This document shows positions 26,755 to 34,992 of a stretch of DNA of 64,000 bases, one piece after another (within the stretch, counting starts at the first letter, position 1; each line of letters begins with the position of its first letter). The translations under genes and the position numbers were made by a program. The notes below the pieces were generated by a model. That model made no database searches. It was not told the DNA's origin and was given only the letters and a program-made list of their open reading frames with translations. This DNA comes from Bacteriovorax sp. (lineage in GTDB: Bacteria; Bdellovibrionota; Bacteriovoracia; Bacteriovoracales; Bacteriovoracaceae), in assembly GCA_014377485.1 (NCBI GenBank), contig JACMPM010000055.1, positions 29,774-93,773 of the forward strand, in the 5' to 3' direction.

Positions 26755-29700
26755 ATGAAAAATTTCTCATCATTACTTTTAGTTCTAGCACTGGCTTCAT
26801 CATGTGCTCCAAAAAACGCTGGAGATAAATCTCCACTTAGTAAAATGTCTACCATCCTTGGAGACATGTTCAGTAATCGTCAACAGTCGACTACTTTATA
26901 TGTGGGATTAATCCAATTGCAATTGCCTGCTCTTTTAGCGCAAGCTCAAATGGTTGATGGAAAAGCTGTTATTGACGATGCTGCAAAAGCTGCATTATTG
27001 GCTGAACAAGATCAAGTTATTCAAGCACTAAAAGATCTTTCACCTGAAATTAAAATTGTTTCAACTTATAAATTAGTCTTGAACGCAATTGCCTTTATAG
27101 CTCCTAGTGATCTTTCAGATAAAATTGCTAAAATTGAAGGCGTTAATAAAGTTATCGAGAATACAAATTTTGACCGTCCAAAAGTTTCTTCAACAGAGCA
27201 AAAATTATCTGAACTCGCTTCAGTGGTAGCGACTCAAAGTTTAAACGATCACAATACGGTGACTTTTATTGGCGCTGATAAACTTCATAAAGCAGGTATC
27301 AGTGGGCAAAACATGAGAGTAGGAATTATTGATACAGGTATCGATTACACGCACGCTATGCTTGGTGGTGCTGGTAAGAAAGAAATTTATGATTCAATTG
27401 ATCCGTCTAAACCAAATCAATATTTTCCAAATGAAAAAGTTGTTGGTGGTGCTGACTTCGTAGGAACGGAGTATTCATCGGGAGACCCTGATGTAGAAAA
27501 AAATATTCCTAAGCGCGACGCTAACCCTATCGATGAAGCAGGACACGGAAGCCACGTAAGTGGAACTATTGCAGGCCTTGGAGATGGAGTAAAAACTTAC
27601 TCCGGTGTAGCTCCGGAAGCAAAGCTGTATGCTCTTAAAGTATTTGGTAAAGAAGGAAGTACTTCTGATATCGCAGTTATCGCGGCGCTAGAATACGCAG
27701 CCGACCCAAGTGAAAAAACTGATCCAGCAGATCACTTAGATGTAGTTAACCTCTCTTTAGGAGGCGGTTACGGTAAACCTAAAATTCTTTATACTGAAGC
27801 TATTAAAAATTTAACGAAAGGTGGAACTGTAGTTGTCGCTTCTGCGGGTAACTCTGGAGACAATCCTTATATCGTTGGTGCACCTTCAACTGCTGACGAA
27901 GCTATTTCAGTTGCGGCCAGTATTGATGATATGCCACAAAATATTTCAATCCCTGCTGTTGGATTAAAAATTGGAGACAGCGAAAAACTTCTTGAAGCAA
28001 CGGAAGGAACAATCGGTGTTCCAGCTGCTGAGAGTCATGTCGTAGGATCATTTATTTTTATCGGTAACGGTGCTGATCCAATCGCTGAAGACGTTAAAGC
28101 TGCTGTTAACGGAAAAATCGCTCTTATCGATCGCGGTGGAATTTCTTTCGTAGAAAAACTTAAAGTTGCAGTAAACCTCGGGGCTATCGGTGTTGTTGTT
28201 TCTAACAATGCAGAAGGAAATCCTATCCAAATGGGTGGAGATGGAAAATTTGGAATTCCAGCTATCATGATCACAAAAGCAGAAGGTGCTCAAATTAAAG
28301 ATGCTCTTAAAAATAATGTAGCAGTAGTTTTTAATTTTTCTCCAGGAAAAGTTATTACTCGCGTTGATCTAATTGATACTATTACTGACTTCTCTTCTCG
28401 TGGTCCTCGTTCAATCGATTCATTGATTAAACCTGAAATCGCAGGTCCAGGTGCTAATGTCATTTCAGCCAAAATGGGTTCTGGATCTGAAGGTGTTCAA
28501 TTCAGTGGAACATCGATGTCTGGTCCGCATATCACAGGAGTCATGACACTGCTAAAACAGGCATTCCCGAAACTAACTGTTGCTCAGTTGAAAGCAAAAG
28601 TTTTAAACAATTCTAAAATTATGATGAAAGGTCTAGTTCATGTTCCAGTATCTCTTCAGGGAGCAGGACGTGTTCAAGTTGATCAAGCGTTCAAGTCTCA
28701 GGTCATTGCAATGCCTGCTACTTTATCTCTTGGTGAAGTTTCTCTTTCTTCAAATAAGACGGTTTCAAAAGCAGTAACTCTTACTAACTTCTCTGATAAA
28801 GATATCGTTTTTGCTTCGAGAGCTATAAACAGTAAAAACATAAAAGTCTCTCTACCAGGTTCTTTTAAAGTAAAAGCAAACAGCACTCTTAAATTGAATA
28901 TTAGTTTTACACTTCTAAGAGCTAATGCAGATCAAAACAATATTGAAGCTGACGGTTTCGTTATTCTTCAATCAGGTGATGGATCTGAAAAAATCAATCT
29001 TCCATTCCTTGCAGTTCTAAATAAGGTGACAAATATTATTGGTTCTGATTTCTTAACTCTTACTAATTCACAAGATGATAAAGTTGGAGCTGAAGTTCGT
29101 TTAACTTTAACAAATAAAGGTCAAAACGATGGAGACGCTCTCGTATTCAACCTTCTTGGAACTGACGAGAGAAAGAAAGTACTTCCACCTTTGAACCTTT
29201 CTAAGAGCACAGCTTGTGATCTTGAAGCTGCTGGTATTCGTATTGTTGATAAAACGGTTGATGGTGCGGATAAAAAAGTATTACAAGTCGGAGTGAAGTT
29301 ATACGACGCTCTAACTATGTGGCAGCCATGTGATATCTCATTACAGATTGACTCTGATGGTGACGGTGTCGCAGACCTTGAATTAGTGGGAACTAAGGCC
29401 AGTTATTTGGCAGGTGTGACTTCAAACGTTGTGGCTTCACTTCTATTAGATGCAAAAGCTGTTCGCGATATTCGTAAGGCTTATGAAACTGCTCCAAAAA
29501 CTGTTAAGGAAAACTATGTCTCTGCCATTATCGATGCTGGTGAGATGAAATTCTACGATCACTCAGATGTTGCTGTTATCGAAGCGGATATCACAAAAAT
29601 TGTCACTGATAAAAAGGGTAATATTGGTATAAAGCTAGCTGTTTCAAATCTTGAGTCTGAAGAAAATTCTGACGATTTCCTTGCTGATCATGAAACAAAA

Positions 29701-29913
29701 TGGCAAAAAATTAATATTAGTGAGAATGCTTTTGCATTCTACAATATGCCTGAAGCTGTAACGGTTAAAGCTAATGATCTCGAAACTCTTTCTATGAAAC
29801 GTGGGGCGGGAAGTGCAAGATTACTTGTTCTTTATCCAAACAATGCTCCAGCTGTGAATGAAGTTTTAAAAGATCATCAGTCGCAAATTCTTGTAGAGAA
29901 TTTTCAAAAGTAG
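26755..29913 (+). CDS. Subtilisin-like (S8) serine protease lipoprotein with PA domain
   Basis: 1052 residues. A lipoprotein signal ends at Cys17 (LALASSC), so the enzyme is membrane-anchored or surface-exposed. A propeptide-like region (about 95-140) precedes the S8 domain: Asp193 in GIIDTGIDYTH, His264 in GHGSHVSGTIAG, Asn366 in SAGNSGDN and Ser587 in FSGTSMSGPH. A PA domain (about 430-530, ALIDRGGISFVEKL, GAIGVVVSN) is inserted before the Ser, as in Vpr and C5a-peptidase types. The last ~400 residues are beta-rich, probably Fn3-like. It is probably a broad secreted protease, consistent with digestion of other cells. It starts behind GGGAG and is followed by a strong terminator. Confidence 0.92.
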   Translation: MKNFSSLLLVLALASSCAPKNAGDKSPLSKMSTILGDMFSNRQQSTTLYVGLIQLQLPALLAQAQMVDGKAVIDDAAKAALLAEQDQVIQALKDLSPEIKIVSTYKLVLNAIAFIAPSDLSDKIAKIEGVNKVIENTNFDRPKVSSTEQKLSELASVVATQSLNDHNTVTFIGADKLHKAGISGQNMRVGIIDTGIDYTHAMLGGAGKKEIYDSIDPSKPNQYFPNEKVVGGADFVGTEYSSGDPDVEKNIPKRDANPIDEAGHGSHVSGTIAGLGDGVKTYSGVAPEAKLYALKVFGKEGSTSDIAVIAALEYAADPSEKTDPADHLDVVNLSLGGGYGKPKILYTEAIKNLTKGGTVVVASAGNSGDNPYIVGAPSTADEAISVAASIDDMPQNISIPAVGLKIGDSEKLLEATEGTIGVPAAESHVVGSFIFIGNGADPIAEDVKAAVNGKIALIDRGGISFVEKLKVAVNLGAIGVVVSNNAEGNPIQMGGDGKFGIPAIMITKAEGAQIKDALKNNVAVVFNFSPGKVITRVDLIDTITDFSSRGPRSIDSLIKPEIAGPGANVISAKMGSGSEGVQFSGTSMSGPHITGVMTLLKQAFPKLTVAQLKAKVLNNSKIMMKGLVHVPVSLQGAGRVQVDQAFKSQVIAMPATLSLGEVSLSSNKTVSKAVTLTNFSDKDIVFASRAINSKNIKVSLPGSFKVKANSTLKLNISFTLLRANADQNNIEADGFVILQSGDGSEKINLPFLAVLNKVTNIIGSDFLTLTNSQDDKVGAEVRLTLTNKGQNDGDALVFNLLGTDERKKVLPPLNLSKSTACDLEAAGIRIVDKTVDGADKKVLQVGVKLYDALTMWQPCDISLQIDSDGDGVADLELVGTKASYLAGVTSNVVASLLLDAKAVRDIRKAYETAPKTVKENYVSAIIDAGEMKFYDHSDVAVIEADITKIVTDKKGNIGIKLAVSNLESEENSDDFLADHETKWQKINISENAFAFYNMPEAVTVKANDLETLSMKRGAGSARLLVLYPNNAPAVNEVLKDHQSQILVENFQK

Positions 29914-29927
29914 TCCGCTATTCTTAT

Positions 29928-29963
29928 AAGGGAGGTCATTTTTACATGACCTCCCTCTTTTCA
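29928..29963 (+). terminator. Terminator after the S8 protease gene
   Basis: GGGAGGTCAT (29930-29939) pairs perfectly with ATGACCTCCC (29946-29955), loop TTTTAC, then TCTTTTC. Confidence 0.85.
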
Positions 29964-29970
29964 TTTTTAT

Positions 29971-30553
29971 ATTCCCCAGCAGCTTAGTTCGAATTTACCT
30001 CTGCAATTATTTACGCATTTTCATGGCCATAATTTAGCGGTGTATGATCACTTTTCAAAAGTTTATGGAGACTATGGATCATATCTTTTAAGTTCTAACG
30101 CCAATGCCGTTTTGGTTATACCTGAGGGCCTTGGCAATACGATAATTTTTTTACTGATCAGATTAAAACGGAGCAATTTTTTCTTGAGATTGAAAATGAT
30201 GTTGAGATTATGACGTCGATGAAAATCAGCTCGCTTGAGCTCTCAGGGCACAGTGGAGCTTATCGTGTGCTCAATCGGTTAATGGGATATACCAAGAAAG
30301 GACAAGGGCTCCTGAAGTTAATACAGATAAAAAAAATGATTTTCTTTTTTATAATGCTTTTGTATCGGGATCAAAAGCTACTGCAGAAGATGGAAGCCAG
30401 GCCCTTGAAAAACAATTTATTGTTGTATCACCAGATAAAATAATTTTTATTTCTGTTTCGGGACATGATTCAGAAAGTATACTTGATCAACATTTTAATA
30501 TTTTAAAACGCGGCAGTTTAACTAGCTTTTGGAAAAGAGCTTCATCATTTTAG
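29971..30553 (+). pseudogene. Decayed alpha/beta-hydrolase-like gene (truncated and frameshifted)
   Basis: No single frame spans this stretch, but three frames read on from one another as protein-like sequence. From 29971: HFHGHNLAVYDHFSKVYG and ANAVLVIPEGLGNTI. Then, in another frame from about 30205: ISSLELSGHSGAYRVLNRLMGY, with a nucleophile-elbow-like GHSG. Then, in a third frame from about 30310 to the stop near 30553: NDFLFYNAFVSGSKA and KIIFISVSGHDSES. There is no start codon or export signal at the 5' end. This looks like the remnant of a peptidase/esterase-like hydrolase, lost by at least two frameshifts and 5' truncation. The short ORF 30210-30443 is only its middle part. Confidence 0.7.
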
Positions 30554-30607
30554 ACTGTTAAAACTCAATCCAAATTAACTTTTTCTGACCTTTGCTTTGC
30601 GTAAACC

Positions 30608-30636
30608 TTGACGAATTTACTCATTTGGGATTACCT
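30608..30636 (+). promoter_or_regulatory. Candidate hppA promoter
   Basis: TTGACG (30608-30613) and TTACCT (30631-30636) with exactly 17 bases between, about 50 bases before the hppA start. Confidence 0.4.
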
Positions 30637-30684
30637 TAAGTGTTCAAATTAATACAGAAATTTTAATCTTACATAGGAGCTACA

Positions 30685-32754
30685 ATGTTTAGTGACTCTC
30701 TACTTCTCTCTCCTGCCATTGCTGGAGTGATTGGGTTAGTTCTCGCTTTTCTTTTTTACATTCGTGTAAAAGCACAGCCGGGCGGAAATGAAACTATGGA
30801 AAGAATCGCATCTTATGTGCGCGAAGGTTCTATGGCCTTCTTGTCACGTGAGTATAAAGTACTTGCGGTTTATTCTCTTGTGATCGGATCGCTTCTTTGG
30901 TTCTCACTTGGGCAAATTTCAGCTCTAAGTTTTATTCTTGGTGCAATTTTATCTCTGCTTGCTGGATTCTTCGGAATGAAGGCTGCTACATACGCTAACG
31001 TTCGTACAACTCAAGCAGCTAGAGACGGATCAAAAGCAGCAGCTCTTCTTGTTGCTCTTGATGGTGGAGCGGTTATGGGACTTGCTGTTGCAGGTCTTGG
31101 TCTAATCGGACTCTCAGTTATTTATATTCAATTTAAAGGCACTCCTAATTTATCTGTTGTACTTCACTCGTTTGCTGTTGGAGCTTCATCGATCGCACTT
31201 TTTGCACGTATCGGTGGTGGTATTTATACAAAAGCTGCTGACGTTGGTGCTGATATCGCAGGTAAAGTTATTGAAAATATTCCTGAAGATGATCCAAGAA
31301 ACCCAGGTGTAATTGCAGATAACGTTGGTGACAACGTTGGTGACGTCGCAGGTATGGGCGCAGATATTTTTGAATCAATGGTTGCTGCGATTGTTGCAAC
31401 TATGGCAATTGCTTTAACAATTCCAGGGGATAGTTTAAAAGCACTAGTCACAAATGCAGGTGATCTTGAAGCGACTCGATTGCTTGGAGTAGGTCTTCCA
31501 CTTATTCTTTCAGGCCTTGGTTTAGTGATTTCAATTCTCGTTATTTTTGCAGCTCGAATGTTTAAAAATTCAAAACCAGCAGTGGTACTTCGTAATGCTC
31601 TTATCGTTCCCCCGATTCTTCTAACAGTAGCTAGTTATATTATTATGCCAATGTTCGGAATGACTCAAAACGTGACAATCGCTCTTGCGGCGGGAGCTTT
31701 TGGTGGATTATTCATTGGTTTGATTACTGAATACTACACTGCTCACAGACCTATTCGTTTAGTCGCTGAAGCTGCCCTTACAGGCGCAGGAACAGGAGTT
31801 ATTCGAGGCCTAGCTGTTGGTATGGAATCAACTGCTATTCCAATGTTAATTGTTGTAACTGCTGCTTATTTTGCAGACAGAGCTCTAGGACTTTACGGTA
31901 TTGCACTCTCAGCAGTAGGAATGCTTGCAGGAACAGCTGTTGTTATGACCGTTGATGCTTACGGGCCAATTGCTGATAACGCTGGTGGAATTTCTGAAAT
32001 GTCTGGTCTTGGAAAAGAGGTTCGCGATATTACTGATGAACTAGATGCTGTTGGAAATACAACTGCAGCTATCGGAAAAGGATTTGCAATCGGTTCAGCA
32101 ATCTTAACTGTTATTGCACTTTTTTCTGCCTTCAATATAGAAGTAAATCATGTTCGTGAAGCTGCTGGACTCGCGAAAATGTCATTAGAATTAACTTCAG
32201 CAAAAGTACTAATGGGTATCCTAATCGGATCAATACTTCCTTTCTTGGTTGGATCTACGACTATGACGGCAGTTGGAAAAGCAGCTCAACAAATCGTTCA
32301 AGAAATTGCACGCCAGTTTAAAGAAATCCCAGGACTAAGAGAAGGAACAGCTGAACCAGAACCAGCTAAGATCGTAGATATTGCAACTAAGGCTGCATTG
32401 TTTGAAATGATTTTACCGGGAATGATCGCAGTTTTCTCTCCAGTAGTCGTTGGGTTCTTAATGGGGCCAGCAGTTCTTGCAGGTATGCTAGCAGGATCTC
32501 TTGCGGTTGGTTCAACAATGTCTCTCTTCATGGCAAACGCTGGCGGAGCTTGGGATAACGCTAAAAAATTCATTGAAAAAGGTGGTCTTCCAGGTCATCC
32601 AAAAGGATCTGACGCTCACAAGGCAGCAGTCGTTGGAGATACTGTTGGTGACCCTTTCAAAGATACATCTGGTCCAGGTGTAGCGATCTTGATTAAAGTT
32701 ATGTCAGTTGTTTCACTTTTAATTGCTCAATTGATTGCAACTATTGGTGGATAA
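30685..32754 (+). CDS. hppA: Membrane-bound ion-translocating pyrophosphatase
   Basis: 689 residues with about sixteen membrane segments. It couples pyrophosphate hydrolysis to pumping H+ or Na+ across the cytoplasmic membrane. The signature regions are clear: [56 protein letters not shown], and [25 protein letters not shown] near the end. The motif [10 protein letters not shown] has Ala where K+-independent enzymes carry Lys, so it is most likely of the K+-dependent type. Whether it pumps H+ or Na+ cannot be decided by eye. It starts behind AGGAG, stands alone, and has a strong terminator. Confidence 0.95.
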   Translation: MFSDSLLLSPAIAGVIGLVLAFLFYIRVKAQPGGNETMERIASYVREGSMAFLSREYKVLAVYSLVIGSLLWFSLGQISALSFILGAILSLLAGFFGMKAATYANVRTTQAARDGSKAAALLVALDGGAVMGLAVAGLGLIGLSVIYIQFKGTPNLSVVLHSFAVGASSIALFARIGGGIYTKAADVGADIAGKVIENIPEDDPRNPGVIADNVGDNVGDVAGMGADIFESMVAAIVATMAIALTIPGDSLKALVTNAGDLEATRLLGVGLPLILSGLGLVISILVIFAARMFKNSKPAVVLRNALIVPPILLTVASYIIMPMFGMTQNVTIALAAGAFGGLFIGLITEYYTAHRPIRLVAEAALTGAGTGVIRGLAVGMESTAIPMLIVVTAAYFADRALGLYGIALSAVGMLAGTAVVMTVDAYGPIADNAGGISEMSGLGKEVRDITDELDAVGNTTAAIGKGFAIGSAILTVIALFSAFNIEVNHVREAAGLAKMSLELTSAKVLMGILIGSILPFLVGSTTMTAVGKAAQQIVQEIARQFKEIPGLREGTAEPEPAKIVDIATKAALFEMILPGMIAVFSPVVVGFLMGPAVLAGMLAGSLAVGSTMSLFMANAGGAWDNAKKFIEKGGLPGHPKGSDAHKAAVVGDTVGDPFKDTSGPGVAILIKVMSVVSLLIAQLIATIGG

Positions 32755-32780
32755 AATTAAAAAATTTTAGTTCGTAAAAT

Positions 32781-32815
32781 GAAGCCCATATAGAAATATA
32801 TGGGCTTTTTTTTTA
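32781..32815 (+). terminator. Terminator after hppA
   Basis: AGCCCATATA (32783-32792), loop GAAA, TATATGGGCT (32797-32806), then a run of T. Confidence 0.9.
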
Positions 32816-32934
32816 GTAATTGTATAAATAATAGACACTCAATATTCATGGCCATAGAAAAATTACACTCATTCAATTGTGTCAGCTAGTTACCTATATA
32901 CTTCAAACAATAATTCAATTCCAGGATAAAAGAA

Positions 32935-34092
32935 ATGATGAGTTCAAAGACCAGTTCGTTGGTATTTTTATGTATGACCATAATGATCGCAGGCTGCGGA
33001 AATAAAGGGACTAGTAACGCTGTTTTAAAAAGTACTTCCCTTAGAACAATCTTTGTAAAAGGTGATCCTACGAACTTATTAGAGGGAAGCACTTCAAACT
33101 CAACCTCTTTTGTAACACCAGCAAATCTTGAAGATTACAGCAATTATTCTTTAACCGGCATCACTCAATTTACAGAAAGAGAAGAAGTAATTGAACAACA
33201 GGATGTAGGTAATATTGAATCTGGCAACGAAGCGACTGAAGAAGACGCGACTAAGAAAGCTGGAAATATGATTTTTAGTTTTGCAAAAAAAGGAAATGAT
33301 TATATTTATTCAAGTCCTGCAGAGAATTTAGAGTTAGCTTTTGAGCTTGCAAATGGAAAATTAGATTTAACAAGTTTGCAAATTAAGAACGGTGGAATTT
33401 ATAACTTACAAAGTATTCATTATAGCGTAAAGAAAACAGGGAACGCCTTTTCTATTTTAGCTAAATTGGACGACCAAGATGGAGCAGGTAAAATTTTATT
33501 AGCTTTCTCTTTCGTTAAAAAAACAGAACAAAGAAGCATTCCTAAAACGGCTTCAACTTATAAGTATATTTATGGAGCTGGAGTCATTGTTCCCTGGGAA
33601 CAAAAAGAAATTTTAGAAGTCGATATTTGTGGAGCACCCTCAACTAAAATTGAAAACCTCTATAGAGCGGGAATCAATATGTGGAATCAGGCGCTGGCGA
33701 ATCGATTGAAAATTGTAACAAAAAGTATAAACACCTATCCACCTTTTAGTGATTTAAATACACATTGCATCTATACCGTTAATAATTATCTAACTCTGTC
33801 TGATAATAGAGTGATGAATCCTGGAACAACCTATACTGTAGGCGATACTTTTCAAGGGAAGCTGGTCGATTCTGATATAATGATTTGGGTTAAAGAAAAT
33901 GAAAAATCAGGTGAGGCTCTCGGAGATAGATCTTCACTTCAAAAAACAATAGGTCATGAGTTTGGACATTTACTGGGACTAGATCATCAGTTTAGCGACA
34001 CTCTAACCAGCATTATGTCTTACGATGGAATTGATTGGGTAACCAATTATGATCAAGACGCAATTGTTCAGTTGTATCCTTTAATTAAATAA
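32935..34092 (+). CDS. Matrixin-type zinc metalloprotease lipoprotein (M10A-like)
   Basis: 385 residues. The lipoprotein signal ends at IAGC near residue 20. The catalytic domain is at the C-terminus: HEFGHLLGLDH near residue 341 (three zinc His and the catalytic Glu of HExxHxxGxxH), then SIMSYDG, the Met-turn. The preceding ~300 residues (beta-rich, unrecognised) could be a propeptide or substrate-binding part; a CxxxxxxC pair occurs at DICGAPST and NTHCIYT. It starts at tandem ATGs with weak ribosome site. It ends one base before the convergent tatD stop, where a 14-base inverted repeat could terminate transcription. Confidence 0.88.
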   Translation: MMSSKTSSLVFLCMTIMIAGCGNKGTSNAVLKSTSLRTIFVKGDPTNLLEGSTSNSTSFVTPANLEDYSNYSLTGITQFTEREEVIEQQDVGNIESGNEATEEDATKKAGNMIFSFAKKGNDYIYSSPAENLELAFELANGKLDLTSLQIKNGGIYNLQSIHYSVKKTGNAFSILAKLDDQDGAGKILLAFSFVKKTEQRSIPKTASTYKYIYGAGVIVPWEQKEILEVDICGAPSTKIENLYRAGINMWNQALANRLKIVTKSINTYPPFSDLNTHCIYTVNNYLTLSDNRVMNPGTTYTVGDTFQGKLVDSDIMIWVKENEKSGEALGDRSSLQKTIGHEFGHLLGLDHQFSDTLTSIMSYDGIDWVTNYDQDAIVQLYPLIK

Positions 34093-34908
34093 TCAGAATT
34101 TGAATAACTCGATACTATTTTTATAACTATTTATTAAAATAGTATCGAGATCCACGCCTTTTACTTCTGCAATCTTTTCAACAATAAAAGGCAAATAGTA
34201 TGGGGCATTCTCAAATCCACGATAAGGATCTGGAGTGAGAAAAGGCGAATCCGTTTCTAGAAGAATTTTTTCAAGCGGTGTAATCCTAAGTGCATCACGA
34301 ACGTTCTCAGCATTTTTAAAAGTAATAATTCCGTTAAAGCCCAAACAAAAATTTTCATTCAATGCAAATTGAGCAAGCTCAAGGCCTGAAGTAAAACTGT
34401 GAATGACCCCTTTTCTTTTAAGCGTAGTGCTGAAATTTTTAAGAACAGCAATTGTATCATCGTCAGCATCACGTGAATGAATTACAACGGGAAGATTGTG
34501 ATCGACGGCAATCTGAAGTTGTTCTTCAAATGCCTTTATTTGCTCATCGCGAGAAGATTTGGAATAATAAAAATCCAAACCGATCTCACCAACTGCTACA
34601 ATTTTTTTATTTCTTTGAGAGTCATTCAAGTTTCTGAGCATATGAGTTTTAACGCTTTCATTCCATTCAGATCCGGCGTGAGGATGAAGTCCTTGAGTGC
34701 AGTAAATTTCAGGAAATGTTTCACTGATCAAAATCACTTCATCCAGATTGTCTGCTGAGGTTGAGATAGTGATCATTTTTTCAATATTGTGAAGTCGGGT
34801 TTTTGCCACAATTTCTTCACGAGTCATGGATTTCAACATATCAAGATGAAAATGGGTCTCAATAATTGGAAGCTCTGGAATGGGAATGTCTCGTTTTTTC
34901 TTACTCAT
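34093..34908 (-). CDS. TatD-family metal-dependent hydrolase (DNase)
   Basis: 271 residues with the TatD barrel ligands: the HFHLD pair near 18-20, GEIGLDFYYS with metal Glu near 108, VVIHSRDADDD, VIHSFTSG and the metal Asp in LLETDSPFLTP. TatD enzymes cut DNA from the 3' end and act in repair or nucleic acid turnover. The N-terminal extension before the first motif is about 14 residues. Its last 19 codons contain a long perfect inverted repeat. It is divergent from the 701-residue exported-protein gene. Confidence 0.9.
   Translation of the reverse strand: MSKKKRDIPIPELPIIETHFHLDMLKSMTREEIVAKTRLHNIEKMITISTSADNLDEVILISETFPEIYCTQGLHPHAGSEWNESVKTHMLRNLNDSQRNKKIVAVGEIGLDFYYSKSSRDEQIKAFEEQLQIAVDHNLPVVIHSRDADDDTIAVLKNFSTTLKRKGVIHSFTSGLELAQFALNENFCLGFNGIITFKNAENVRDALRITPLEKILLETDSPFLTPDPYRGFENAPYYLPFIVEKIAEVKGVDLDTILINSYKNSIELFKF
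34108..34149. repeat. Perfect 14-base inverted repeat inside the tatD 3' end
   Basis: CTCGATACTATTTT (34108-34121) and AAAATAGTATCGAG (34136-34149), 14-base loop. It lies within the last codons of tatD, just past the convergent matrixin stop, so it may be the terminator for that gene while also coding protein. Confidence 0.8.
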
Positions 34909-34916
34909 AAGTCTAT

Positions 34917-34943
34917 TTTACCCTAGTCTTTCTGTCGGGTAAA
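34917..34943. promoter_or_regulatory. Inverted repeat in the divergent tatD/701-residue-protein space
   Basis: TTTACCC (34917-34923) and GGGTAAA (34937-34943) with 13 bases between, in an 84-base divergent intergenic region. A candidate operator, or the overlap of two promoters. Confidence 0.3.
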
Positions 34944-34992
34944 TGCTTTTAGAGTTAACTTGATTTCTGTTTTTTTATGACGATAAACCTGA

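Noticed and set aside
30210..30443. 77-residue frame as an intact gene
   Set aside because: It is only the middle frame of the decayed hydrolase; its neighbours continue in other frames.
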